Source: an uncultured Actinomycetes bacterium (lineage in GTDB: Bacteria > Actinomycetota > Actinomycetes > S36-B12). From it: DNA of 13,354 bases. Positions 1 to 7,952 of this stretch are shown piece after piece. The stretch's first letter is position 1; the number at the start of each line of letters is the position of its first letter. The notes under the pieces are model-generated. The model was not told the DNA's origin and did no database searches. It saw only the letters and a program-made list of their open reading frames with translations. Both the position numbers and the translations under genes were made by a program. The stretch spans positions 1-13,354 of the forward strand of contig CAJIYV010000027.1 of NCBI GenBank assembly GCA_905181745.1, given 5' to 3'.

Positions 1-3
1 CGG

Positions 4-123
4 TCAATCGTCGTGCTCCTGCTGGGCGAAGATCATCGCCGCTCGCACCCGGGCATTAGTGGTTACGTCCGGCGCTACCTTCAACTGGGAATAGATCTGA
101 GTGAGGTGATACTCCACCGACGG
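4..123 (-). pseudogene. C-terminal relic of a LuxR-type HTH regulator
   Basis: The minus-strand frame ending at the TGA at 4-6 reads P-S-V-E-Y-H-L-T-Q-I-Y-S-Q-L and later T-N-A-R-V-R-A-A-M. The segment T/S-V-E-x-H-L-x-x-I-Y-x-x-L is the recognition-helix signature of LuxR/GerE helix-turn-helix domains, followed by the usual R-x-x-A helix. A TAA stop at 124-126 closes the frame immediately upstream, so only about 39 residues survive and no start codon or receiver/sensor part is present. It directly follows the FCD relic on the same strand. The motif is seen directly; the family assignment rests on that short match. Confidence 0.55.
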
Positions 124-388
124 TTACCTTCCGTTGTACAACCCGGGTGGTCAAGGCCTGGACGGCATGTTCGCCATGATTGCTTTGCGCCCGGATCAGA
201 GCTTGGGCGTCACGGACCTTAAGGGCATCGATAATTTCTTGATGTTCTGCGTGAATACGCTCCCGGTTCACCGGATCCCGGAAATAGACCGTCCGATAAA
301 TATCCAAAGCATCCCATAATTTTCGGATCAATCGACTGAGCCGGTTCATGCGCGAGAGTTCAATGATCGAGAAATGAAAAGCGCGGTT
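124..388 (-). pseudogene. GntR-family regulator relic (FCD ligand-binding domain only)
   Basis: This frame encodes most of an FCD (FadR C-terminal) all-helical effector domain. Three histidine positions typical of its metal/ligand site are visible, in R-A-F-H, A-E-H-Q-E-I-I and N-H-G-E-H-A, together with the H-Q-E-I-I-D-A-L helix. The winged-helix DNA-binding half that should precede it is absent. The frame opens from a GTG at 412 just after an in-frame TGA at 419-421, and from about 380 upward the opposite strand encodes a different gene relic. The nominal stop at 56 lies inside the LuxR relic. The piece is therefore truncated at both ends and is not expected to function as a regulator. The FCD call is fairly firm; the exact edges are estimates. 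Confidence 0.7.
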
Positions 389-650
389 GTAAGTGCCGAA
401 TTCTTGGAGCACCAGCGCTCAGTCGGCAATGATCTGATCACCGATGCCGCAATACGGGTTTCCAGGTTTGGTGCCGGGAGGTCGTTGGGGAGTGCGTGCT
501 GGGCGTTGGTTGCAATCCTATGAAGCGGGCGTTAAAGCACCGGTGGTCTTGGCCGCCACCAACCAAGCGGCACTTGATCACGTTCCCCTTGACGCGTTAG
601 TGGATTGTGCATCCGAAATTCCACCCGATATTTCAGGGCTGATTGAGTAA
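380..650 (+). pseudogene. DUF2237-family protein, 5'-truncated and frameshifted
   Basis: Two adjacent plus-strand frames together resemble the C-terminal two thirds of DUF2237 proteins (usually about 110-130 residues, function unknown). The first frame (about 383-442) reads A-V-V-S-A-E-F-L-E-H-Q-R-S-V-G-N-D-L-I-T. The second (441-650) reads P-M-P-Q-Y-G-F-P-G-L-V-P-G-G-R-W and continues with A-P-V-V-L-A-A-T and H-V-P-L-D-A-L. The match moves from one frame to the other at about 441-443, consistent with a small deletion. The family's R-W-C-L-C-A cysteines, as I recall them, are replaced (R-W-G-V-R-A). The N-terminal part is missing, and the junction at about 380 abuts the GntR relic on the other strand. 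Family recognition is from memory of conserved motifs. Confidence 0.65.
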
Positions 651-689
651 TCGACCATAGCGGTGCATGGTTTGGGAAATGAACGCGAA

Positions 690-1007
690 CTACCGATCCG
701 ATCCTGATTCCAAGGCGTTGACTGCTACGGGCGCTTCGGCCGGAGTGACGGTGGATTCTGCTACTACAACCGTAGGCGCCACTACGGGCTCTGCGCTCTG
801 CGCCAGCAGGTCAAGCTTCGGATGTGCAAGGTAGTGAGCCAAGAAGCGATTAACAAGGTTGAGCAACACCGTCATGACCGCTGTGATCAACAAAAACTGC
901 CCCAGCACTCCACCCAGATCAACTTTGGAGTCCAAAAACGCACTCCACAATCCGCTCGCGCTAAAAATCAAGGCAATGACCATGGCGAGTGGGATATGAG
1001 CAATCAT
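690..1007 (-). CDS. Small two-helix membrane protein at the operon end
   Basis: This 105-residue protein is not recognised as a named family. Two hydrophobic segments, at about residues 4-24 and 33-54, predict a hairpin in the cytoplasmic membrane. The remaining 50 residues are an Ala/Val/Pro/Thr-rich, probably disordered tail. Its ATG (1007-1005) shares a base with the TGA of the upstream FlhF-like gene (TGATG), and no Shine-Dalgarno is obvious, so translation is probably coupled. Its position as the last gene of the flagellar transcript suggests a flagellar or envelope role, but nothing in the sequence shows a specific function. The decayed-gene zone begins about 40 bp downstream. Confidence 0.7.
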   Translation of the reverse strand: MIAHIPLAMVIALIFSASGLWSAFLDSKVDLGGVLGQFLLITAVMTVLLNLVNRFLAHYLAHPKLDLLAQSAEPVVAPTVVVAESTVTPAEAPVAVNALESGSDR

Positions 1008-2884
1008 CAGAGCTGCAGGCTACCAATCTGCTCCACTGCAGGGGAAGAGTTTGGGCGTGTAATTGCGTCGCTGTCTTCAAGACACGGCCGACCATCCATG
1101 AAAACGACCGGGATGCCCAGAGCAGTTAAGGCTTGAGGACTCTCGGTCTCTTCTGCGTTGACCACCGCCAGCCCGGATATATGCCCAAAGCACCGAGTCC
1201 ATTGGCTAAGAGATGAAATGGCGTACGAAGCGTCCACGATAGCCCACACGTGTGGGGTTTCCAGGGCTTCAATTGCCTTCACGATTCGTACTCGTTCCAG
1301 ATCGTTATTCCCAATTGGGAAGGGTGCATGCACAATCACGATAGTTGGCGAATCTGATCTGCGAGCCAGGTCGAAGACCTGGTCTGCCCAGGAGTGACGG
1401 AAGTGATCTTCTGCATCAATTTCCGGGACCGCAAGCCCCGCCGGCGTGATTGCCAGAACTTCGATTCCCCCACAGTCGGCCACCTCAATGATGTCGCATG
1501 CCTGCTGATAAGCCTCGTGAACATCCCCGATTAGCACCAGTATCTCACCCGCCGAGGTTGGTATACCTTGGGAAATGGCCGTGTTCGTGTGCGTTACGGG
1601 TGCCAAATCTGGTGCCTGAAACTTTATGGCCGACGATGCCGGCCTAGTTTTCGCTATTTTCGGCACAGTGTCGACAGGCTCGAAAGTCTGAGCGTGGGCT
1701 GTTGGTTCGGTGTAATCGATGGTTGTTTGGGGTGCTTCGACTATTTGGGGTGCTTCAACTATTTGGGGTGCTTCAACTATTTGGGGTGAACGGTGATAAC
1801 TCTCGGCCGAAGTTTTCGCGGGTAACGTGCGGGCAATTGTTTCAGCCGCGGCAAAGATCTGAATTCTGCGGGCCTCTTCAGTGCCAATGGGGCCGCGGCG
1901 TGAGTAAAAATTTTCCGCCTTGTCCCGCTGCGCCTTGATTTGATCCCCGATCTGCACTCGCCAATATGCTTCACTCTCTGGTCCGTAGATGTCACCCGAC
2001 CGCGCTCCTGCGAAAGAACAGGGCTCCGCGCTTGAGGTATCCACAGCAGGTGCGCTTGTAGGTGGGGTTTTCTGAGCAACTTCCAGCTTAGGACTGGCAC
2101 TGACGTGAACTCCTGCGATTACCTCTTTCGACCCGACTTCTTTCTGGGTGCCGGGAATCACACTTGAGGTGCCTTCACTCTGTGCGACAAGGCGAGCTGC
2201 CGGTGGCAAATGGGAAAAACTGTCATCATCGTCTTCATCTACATTGTCCTGGAATACATTCGCTACATCTGCCGCTGAATAAACTACGGATGCAGGTGGC
2301 TCTTCAATGAGCGGCCCTTGGGTCAGCAGTTCCTTGAGTCGTTTTTGCTGTTCAAGGCTGGCGGGATCGGTCCGTCTTGAGCCGACGCCACCGGTGCCTC
2401 GAGGTGACTTGTTTCTGCGCAGTTTCAGTCGGAACTTGCGACCCTTGTGGGCACGTGAAGTGAGATTGCTCCAATTGCTGAGCTCAGGGTCCACTCCTTC
2501 GGTGGTCGTAAACGAGTCTGACCCGGCGCCATAGGCCCTGTCAACATCGTAAGAATTTTCTGGAAGGTCGAGAGTTCGGGCTTTCTCGAGCAGATCCCGT
2601 GCCCAATCCTGAGAGGATGCCGCCGCTTGATCGTTTTGGCTGCGGGTCGCTAGTTCATTGAGCGACATTCCCGCCGTCTGGGGTTGCGCGGTGATGTTGG
2701 CCACTACCTCGGGATCATTTATTTCGACTGTCACTTCGTAGTGTTGTTTTGTAAAGAAACCACCCACGCCACCTGAGCGCACCTGTTCGGCTTGGATCAC
2801 ATGGAAGTCACGACCGTAGTTCGCTTCGACTTCACGTAGCACGCCTTTAAGATCTGGTCCTTCAAGCAACATTCGCAGGCTCAT
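1007..2884 (-). CDS. FlhF-like protein with degenerate GTPase domain
   Basis: This 625-residue protein has three parts. Residues 1-55 resemble the FlhF N-terminal B domain (L-L-E-G-P-D-L, then G-G-V-G-G-F-F and Y-E-V-T-V-E-I). Residues about 60-440 are a polar, Ser/Pro/Thr/Glu-rich linker that is probably disordered. Residues about 446-600 have the alternating beta/alpha pattern of an SRP-type GTPase (I-L-V-L-I-G-D, T-I-V-I-V-H-A, V-W-A-I-V-D-A, and near the end G-I-P-V-V-F-M-D-G-R-P). The expected P-loop GxxGxGKT is replaced by G-D-V-H-E-A-Y, so GTP binding is unlikely. FlhF normally governs flagellar placement and number together with FlhA and the export gate; this protein may keep a scaffold role (inference). 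I prefer the ATG at 2884 over the TTG at 2890 because AGGAG lies 9 bp before the ATG. It overlaps flhA by 23 bp. Confidence 0.75.
   Translation of the reverse strand: MSLRMLLEGPDLKGVLREVEANYGRDFHVIQAEQVRSGGVGGFFTKQHYEVTVEINDPEVVANITAQPQTAGMSLNELATRSQNDQAAASSQDWARDLLEKARTLDLPENSYDVDRAYGAGSDSFTTTEGVDPELSNWSNLTSRAHKGRKFRLKLRRNKSPRGTGGVGSRRTDPASLEQQKRLKELLTQGPLIEEPPASVVYSAADVANVFQDNVDEDDDDSFSHLPPAARLVAQSEGTSSVIPGTQKEVGSKEVIAGVHVSASPKLEVAQKTPPTSAPAVDTSSAEPCSFAGARSGDIYGPESEAYWRVQIGDQIKAQRDKAENFYSRRGPIGTEEARRIQIFAAAETIARTLPAKTSAESYHRSPQIVEAPQIVEAPQIVEAPQTTIDYTEPTAHAQTFEPVDTVPKIAKTRPASSAIKFQAPDLAPVTHTNTAISQGIPTSAGEILVLIGDVHEAYQQACDIIEVADCGGIEVLAITPAGLAVPEIDAEDHFRHSWADQVFDLARRSDSPTIVIVHAPFPIGNNDLERVRIVKAIEALETPHVWAIVDASYAISSLSQWTRCFGHISGLAVVNAEETESPQALTALGIPVVFMDGRPCLEDSDAITRPNSSPAVEQIGSLQL
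1723..1788 (-). repeat. 18-bp in-frame tandem repeat, about 3.7 copies
   Basis: The plus-strand unit ctatttggggtgcttcaa occurs at 1741-1758 and 1759-1776. It is preceded by a copy with three mismatches (1723-1740) and followed by 12 bases of a fourth (1777-1788). Read on the coding strand it gives the hexapeptide A-P-Q-I-V-E repeated in the linker of the FlhF-like protein. The length is a multiple of 3, so gain or loss of copies would not disturb the frame. Confidence 0.95.
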
Positions 2885-4985
2885 TGCCAACCACTCCTAC
2901 TGTTTGGATATCAATGGGTCCACCCAATTCTGAATAAGACAGAATGGGAAGTCGAGGGAACTCGTGGCGCAACTGTTGATAGAGAGACGCCCGTAACTGG
3001 CTTGCACAAATTAAGACTGGTGATATCCCGGCCTCTTCGGCCTGATTTACCAACCGTCCAACGTCGGCGCTCATTCTGGTGAGGACAGTTGCATCGATCG
3101 CTAACACTTGGCCTTCTTGCCCCGCACGCGAGGCCGCCAGAAGACCTTGTTCAAAAGTTGGATCCAATGTAATCACGTGCAGGATCCCCTCCATTGCAGT
3201 TTGGGAACTGATTGCTGACCCCAACACCTCGCGGGCGGACTCGACGAGCGCTTCCGTCCCCTGATTTCCGGAACGGATGGACGCCGACATGGCTTCAAAG
3301 ATTCGAGACAGGTCTCGGATCGCGACTCGTTCTTTAAGCAGACCCTGAAGGACTCGTTGGATTTCTCCGAGCGAAGCTTGCGCGGGAGTGAGCTCTTCAA
3401 CAACGGATGGGTGTGATTTGCGCAGTGAGTCGACAAGCATTTTGACGTCCTCCCGTGAAAGAAGTTCAGCTGCATGCTTGCGGACCGTCTCAGCGAGATG
3501 GGTAGTAATAATCGACGCGCGATCAATCACCGTTGCCCCGATAAGCTCCGCTTGACGTTGATAAGCAACAGGCACCCATCGGGCGTCAAGGCCAAAGACT
3601 GGTTCCTTGGTGTCCTCACCTGGCAGGTCTTCCATGCCGTCGCCAATAACGAGGACGTGTCCTGGAGGGGCCTGTCCGCGAGCAACTTCCACTCCGTGTA
3701 ACCGGATTCGATAGGTGGCTAGCGGTAGCTCTGTGTCGTCCCGTGTGCGAACCGTGGGGAGAACTAGACCAAGCTCCATGGCGAGTTTGCGGCGAAGGGC
3801 CTTCACGCGGACCAGCAGGTCCCCGCCCACATTTGGGTCAACCAAGTCAATGATGTCGTAGCTCAGACCGAGTTCAAGTGCATCGACCTGCAGATCCATA
3901 ACGATCCCCTCGGGACTGTCTGGTAACGGGACGCCCGCTGGCAGTTCAAGTCGATCAGCTACTCCCTCAATCGCCTTATCGCCGACTGCTGACGCGGTGC
4001 GGGCAAGTCGTCTACCGATGAAAATTAGTGCACCACCAATTATGAGGAATGGTAGAGCGGGCATGCCAGGAATAATCGCTAGAGCAGCAATACCGATGCC
4101 TCCGAATGTCAACGCACGTGGCTGCAACGAGATCTGCTTCATGAGATCAGAGGACATATCCCCCTCTGTTGCGGCACGAGTCACCATTAGGCCTGTTGCC
4201 ACTGCAAGCATCAGGGCCGGGATCTGAGCGGTGAGTCCGTCACCCACTGTGAGGAGGCTGTACGTGTTGATTGCCTCGGTGAAGCTCAGGCCTCCCTGAA
4301 CGACACCGATTGCCACGCCGCCGAAAAGATTGATGATCGTAATGAAAATTGCGGCGATTGCGTCACCTTTGACGAACTTTGAACCACCGTCCATTGCACC
4401 GTAGAAGTCAGCTTCGGCACCCACTTCGGCTCGCCTGCGCCGGGCTTCGGCGTCATCAATAAGACCCGCATTCAGGTCCGCATCAATAGCCATCTGCTTG
4501 CCAGGCATGGCATCTAGAGTGAATCGGGCGCCGACTTCGGCGACGCGCTCTGCACCTTTAGTTACCACGATAAATTGAATTACGATCAGAATAAGGAAAA
4601 TGACCAGACCAACTATGAGGGATCCGCCAATGACAAAACTCCCGAACGCCTCAACTACCTCACCGGCGTAACCATTAACAAGGATTTGCCGAGTGACGCT
4701 CACATTTAAGCCGAGCCGGAAGAGGGTGGCAATAAGTAGGAGGGCGGGAAATGTTGCGAATTCGAGGGGTTTGCGCACATAAACTGCAACTAGAAGAATA
4801 ACTAGGGCAGCAGCAATGTTGAATGAGATCAGTAGATCAAGGATAAATGGTGGGAGTGGGACGATCAACATCACGATCACAAGGACTACGGCAATTGGCA
4901 CTGCGAACTGAGCCCAGCGAATTTTCCGCACAGATACCCCTGTCATTGGAAAAACCATCCATGGGATTACCTGCCGTCCTGGCAC
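2862..4985 (-). CDS. flhA: Flagellar export platform protein FlhA
   Basis: FlhA forms the nonameric export platform of the flagellar type III secretion system and converts proton motive force into export. The 707 residues match the usual length of about 690-710. An N-terminal set of about eight membrane helices (from residue 28) carries P-L-P-P-F, the L-F-R-L-G-L-N-V segment, the FHIPEP-family signature region (about 145-170, R-F-T-L-D-A-M-P-G-K-Q-M-A-I-D), K-G-D-A-I-A with the conserved Asp at 208, and G-D-G-L-T-A-Q-I-P near 248. The cytoplasmic docking domain follows from about residue 350. A GTG start at 4985 gives a slightly long N-terminus and has only a weak, distant GAGG. ATG codons at 4958 and 4946 are real alternatives. 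It follows flhB by 40 bp and overlaps the FlhF-like gene. Confidence 0.97.
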   Translation of the reverse strand: MPGRQVIPWMVFPMTGVSVRKIRWAQFAVPIAVVLVIVMLIVPLPPFILDLLISFNIAAALVILLVAVYVRKPLEFATFPALLLIATLFRLGLNVSVTRQILVNGYAGEVVEAFGSFVIGGSLIVGLVIFLILIVIQFIVVTKGAERVAEVGARFTLDAMPGKQMAIDADLNAGLIDDAEARRRRAEVGAEADFYGAMDGGSKFVKGDAIAAIFITIINLFGGVAIGVVQGGLSFTEAINTYSLLTVGDGLTAQIPALMLAVATGLMVTRAATEGDMSSDLMKQISLQPRALTFGGIGIAALAIIPGMPALPFLIIGGALIFIGRRLARTASAVGDKAIEGVADRLELPAGVPLPDSPEGIVMDLQVDALELGLSYDIIDLVDPNVGGDLLVRVKALRRKLAMELGLVLPTVRTRDDTELPLATYRIRLHGVEVARGQAPPGHVLVIGDGMEDLPGEDTKEPVFGLDARWVPVAYQRQAELIGATVIDRASIITTHLAETVRKHAAELLSREDVKMLVDSLRKSHPSVVEELTPAQASLGEIQRVLQGLLKERVAIRDLSRIFEAMSASIRSGNQGTEALVESAREVLGSAISSQTAMEGILHVITLDPTFEQGLLAASRAGQEGQVLAIDATVLTRMSADVGRLVNQAEEAGISPVLICASQLRASLYQQLRHEFPRLPILSYSELGGPIDIQTVGVVGNEPANVA

Positions 4986-5025
4986 CTGCTACATCGGCCA
5001 CCTCAGGCCCCACTTGATGATTTTT

Positions 5026-6132
5026 TTATAGAGAGATCAAGTGGTCCACTTCACGTGAACTGTGCAGGCCCGTCGGTGCCCCTCGTCGCTTAAGGCTCAT
5101 GACGAAGGCCAAGACCCGGGCCACGGCCGTGAAGAGTTCGGTAGGGATTTCTGAACCCACTTCACAGTTTCGGTACAGAGTTCTAGCGAGGGGAACGTCC
5201 TCCACGAGCGGTACCCGGCTTTCCGTGGCAAGTTCACGGATTCTGGTTGCAATCACTCCGGCACCTTTCGCCACTATTCGGGGGGCCCCGAGGTGTTGGG
5301 TGTATTTGATGGCCACCGCGATGTGGGTCGGGTTGACCAGAACAAGGTCCGCCGTTGCGACATCGGCCATCATCCGGTTTCGAGAAGCCTCCAGTGCTCG
5401 GCGGCGGATGAAAGCTCGGAGCAACGGGTCACCCTCTGACTGCTTGAACTCCTCTTTGACCTCTCGCATAGACATCATGAGTTCTTTGCGCACCCTTTTT
5501 TGACTAACTAGATAGTCGGCGACCGCGATTAATAGTCCAGTGGCAATCACGGCCTGCACTAACCGAATCCCCTCAGCGGCAATAATCTGCGTCAAAACTG
5601 AGAGCTGGAGCAAACCTGAGCCAAAAATGATTTCAACAACTCGGCTGATAACCAGCCAGAGCACCAAGCCGATTGCGGTTGTCTTGAGGATTTGCTTGGC
5701 CAATTCCCATAAGCCCTGAGTACCTAGGATTCGTTTTGCATTCTGTTGGGGGCTGATTTTTCGGGTTTTAGGTGCTATCCGCGACAGATAGGGGCGGGCA
5801 CCGCCTTGAATCCAGCCAGAGATTTGAGTAACAAGCAGGATCACCAACATAAAAGGGATTAATAGCAACGCTATGGAGATTACCGCGGGTAGAGCAATGC
5901 TGCCCAGACGCTCAGGGGTTGGCTCTTGTGCCATGTCAGGAAGCGTGAGGAGTAAGGCCTGGAGTTGCTCGGTCAATAGTTCTAGCATGAATGGAAGTAA
6001 AAGGGTGAGGGCGAGGAGCCCAGTCCAGGCCGCTAGGTCTGTCGTACGTGCGACCTGACCTTGTTTGACTCCTTCTTTGATTTTCTTCGGGGTCGGTTTT
6101 TCGGTCTTGGCAGCGGAATCAGCCTTTGCCAT
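5026..6132 (-). CDS. flhB: Flagellar export substrate-switch protein FlhB
   Basis: FlhB is the export-gate subunit that switches secretion from rod/hook to filament substrates after self-cleavage. The 368 residues match the family. The N-terminus carries the typical E-K-P-T-P-K-K-I motif (11-18). Four membrane segments lie at about 33-55, 80-104, 150-172 and 185-207. The cytoplasmic linker follows (K-E-E-F-K-Q-S-E-G-D-P), then the autocleavage site N-P-T-H at 267-270 followed by I-A-V-A-I-K-Y. The C-terminal domain includes V-P-L-V-E-D-V-P-L-A. The ATG lies 3 bp after the fliR stop, so the two are probably coupled. Nothing is missing, and cleavage is expected to occur. Confidence 0.97.
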   Translation of the reverse strand: MAKADSAAKTEKPTPKKIKEGVKQGQVARTTDLAAWTGLLALTLLLPFMLELLTEQLQALLLTLPDMAQEPTPERLGSIALPAVISIALLLIPFMLVILLVTQISGWIQGGARPYLSRIAPKTRKISPQQNAKRILGTQGLWELAKQILKTTAIGLVLWLVISRVVEIIFGSGLLQLSVLTQIIAAEGIRLVQAVIATGLLIAVADYLVSQKRVRKELMMSMREVKEEFKQSEGDPLLRAFIRRRALEASRNRMMADVATADLVLVNPTHIAVAIKYTQHLGAPRIVAKGAGVIATRIRELATESRVPLVEDVPLARTLYRNCEVGSEIPTELFTAVARVLAFVMSLKRRGAPTGLHSSREVDHLISL

Positions 6133-6135
6133 GGG

Positions 6136-6909
6136 TCATTTCCCAACAATTCCACGCATGGCATCGACGGATGAGTCCGTCAGACCAGCGATAACCGGGG
6201 TTAACCGGGGAATGGCAACCCCCACCAGTAGCAGGGCCACTCCGATCTTGACGGGGAAACTCAGTACGAAGATGTTGATAGTAGGAGCCACCCGCGTCAG
6301 CAGGCCAAGTCCGATATCTGCCAAGAAGAGGACGGCAATGATGGGCCCGGCAATCTGCAAAACGGCGACAAAAGCCACGCTCAAGGCGCTGGTCAAAGTA
6401 GAGGCGGTCACATCAAGACTCAGGCCGTTACCAATCGGCAGGACCTCGAAGGTTTTTGCGAACCCGGAAAATAGTATGAGATACGCACCGGTAACAAGAA
6501 TCAGCACTCCAGCCACAAGCTGGTACACCCGGTTTATCACTGTGGACTGTTGCTGCATCAAGGGGTCGTAGGCTGCTGACAGCGACAAGCCGCTGGCAAC
6601 GTCAATGATTGCGCCGGCGGACTGTACGGCTGACAGTAGAGTCAGGCATACCAAGCCCAGAGCTACTCCGATGACCACCTGGAGGGCGAACTGGAGCAAC
6701 AGGTTCACTGGATCCAGGGAAATCCCTCCTGAGGCAGCAATTGCGCCCGGAGTCATAGGGATGGCAAATGCCAGCCCGGCCATAACCCGCACCAGGGGCG
6801 GAAGGAAGCCGCCGCCAAAAGGAGGAGTAAGCCACACCCAGGCGCCTACGCGCGCGAACACCAGCAGGAAGCCCATTATTTGTTCGGTAGAAATTCCCAG
6901 TTCAAACAT
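6136..6909 (-). CDS. fliR: Flagellar export gate protein FliR
   Basis: FliR is an integral subunit of the FliPQR export channel. The 257 residues are the usual size. The N-terminus (F-L-L-V-F-A-R-V-G-A, then T-P-P-F-G) and the middle motif around residues 105-118 (I-D-x-x-S-G-L-S-L-S-A-A-Y-D-P) are characteristic of the family. About six hydrophobic segments are evident. The ATG at 6909 follows the fliQ stop by 9 bp. A GAGGA sequence overlapping that stop, about 7 bp before the ATG, is a good ribosome-binding site. It lies upstream of flhB in the standard order fliP-fliQ-fliR-flhB-flhA. Confidence 0.97.
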   Translation of the reverse strand: MFELGISTEQIMGFLLVFARVGAWVWLTPPFGGGFLPPLVRVMAGLAFAIPMTPGAIAASGGISLDPVNLLLQFALQVVIGVALGLVCLTLLSAVQSAGAIIDVASGLSLSAAYDPLMQQQSTVINRVYQLVAGVLILVTGAYLILFSGFAKTFEVLPIGNGLSLDVTASTLTSALSVAFVAVLQIAGPIIAVLFLADIGLGLLTRVAPTINIFVLSFPVKIGVALLLVGVAIPRLTPVIAGLTDSSVDAMRGIVGK

Positions 6910-6918
6910 TCGGGGTCC

Positions 6919-7188
6919 TCAACCGAGAAGTCCGGGAATGAGTCCGAAAGCTTCGCGGGTAAAAGCCAATAGGGTTTGAACCATCCATCCCGCCGCCACC
7001 ACCAGCGCAACTCCAACCGCAATTATCTTGGGCACAAAGGACAGTGTCTGGTCTTGGAGGCTAGTGAGCCCCTGGAAGAGTGAAACGGCCAGGCCCACGA
7101 GTACAGCGGTAAGTAAGACTGGGGCAGCCAGTAGTGCTGCGGTCCACATGAACTGCGTGGCAAGTTCCACTACAAATGCTTCACTCAT
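6919..7188 (-). CDS. fliQ: Flagellar export gate protein FliQ
   Basis: FliQ is the small two-helix subunit that wraps the FliP/FliR channel. The 89 residues match the family exactly. Both membrane helices are clear (about 14-38 and 55-78), and between them sits the conserved segment S-L-F-Q-G-L-T-S-L-Q-D-Q-T-L-S-F-V-P-K. The ATG at 7188 has an AGGTGA ribosome-binding site that overlaps the fliP stop codon, pointing to coupled translation with fliP. Confidence 0.97.
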   Translation of the reverse strand: MSEAFVVELATQFMWTAALLAAPVLLTAVLVGLAVSLFQGLTSLQDQTLSFVPKIIAVGVALVVAAGWMVQTLLAFTREAFGLIPGLLG

Positions 7189-7196
7189 TTATTCAC

Positions 7197-7952
7197 CTAC
7201 CCGTAACTTCCGACGACGGAGGAAATAATGAGAGCCCAGCCGTCAACTAGGACGAAGAGTAAAAGTTTGAAGGGCAGAGACACCAAAACGGGCGGGAGCA
7301 TGATCATGCCGACCGACATCAGGCTTGAACTCACGACCATATCAATGATCAAAAAGGGTAGAAAGATCACGAACCCAATGATGAAAGCTGCGCGAAGTTC
7401 GGACAAAATGAACGCTGGCACCAACGTGGTAAGTGAAACGTCTGCGGGAGTGGCGGGTGGGGTTTCACTTGAGACCTGGACCATAAGGGCCAATTCCTCT
7501 GGGCGGGTATTAGCGAGCATGAATTCCTCAAGAGGGACGCGACCGAGGTCGAATGCCTCGCCAAAACTGATTGTCCCATCAAGATAAGGCTGAAGGGCAT
7601 CTGTGTTTACCAGTGTCAGAACAGGTGACATGACGAACAGGCTAAGGAAGATTGCCAATCCAGCGAGCACCTGATTGGGTGGCACGCCCTGAAGGCCCAG
7701 GGCATTGCGTGTGATGGACAGCACCACGATAATTTTTGTAAAACTGGTGACCATTAGTAACAATGCAGGCGCCACAGCAAGGACGGTGAGTGAGAGCAGG
7801 AGCACGATCGCGCTGGATGGGCCCTCATCGCCGACGAGGTCGGGAAGGTTTATTGAGACAGCCTGTGATGGCGCGGCCAGCGCCACACCGATGATCGTGG
7901 AACTGAGGAATGCCGCGGAAAGGGCTAGAACGGCGCGCAGCCACCGACTCAT
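7197..7952 (-). CDS. fliP: Flagellar export gate protein FliP
   Basis: FliP forms the core pore of the flagellar export gate. From the chosen ATG at 7952 the protein has 251 residues. It begins with a Sec-type signal peptide (basic R-W-L-R, hydrophobic core, A-L-A-A-P-S-Q-A around 24-31), as in many FliPs. Family motifs are L-L-L-M-V-T-S-F-T-K-I, R-N-A-L-G-L-Q-G-V-P-P-N-Q-V, F-L-S-L-F-V-M-S-P and the C-terminal L-P-F-K-L-L-L-F-V-L-V-D-G-W. The open frame extends to a GTG at 7997. I prefer 7952 because that ATG forms an ATGA overlap with the fliO stop and starts directly at the signal peptide; neither start has a clear Shine-Dalgarno. Confidence 0.96.
   Translation of the reverse strand: MSRWLRAVLALSAAFLSSTIIGVALAAPSQAVSINLPDLVGDEGPSSAIVLLLSLTVLAVAPALLLMVTSFTKIIVVLSITRNALGLQGVPPNQVLAGLAIFLSLFVMSPVLTLVNTDALQPYLDGTISFGEAFDLGRVPLEEFMLANTRPEELALMVQVSSETPPATPADVSLTTLVPAFILSELRAAFIIGFVIFLPFLIIDMVVSSSLMSVGMIMLPPVLVSLPFKLLLFVLVDGWALIISSVVGSYG

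Noticed and set aside
654..671. Short inverted repeat (accat/atggt) after the last gene of the operon
   Set aside because: The stem is only 5 bp with an 8-base loop and no T-run, which is too weak to call a terminator.
5021..5027. Run of seven T on the plus strand near the flhB stop
   Set aside because: It reads as A on the transcribed direction and no stem precedes it on either strand, so it is not a terminator.
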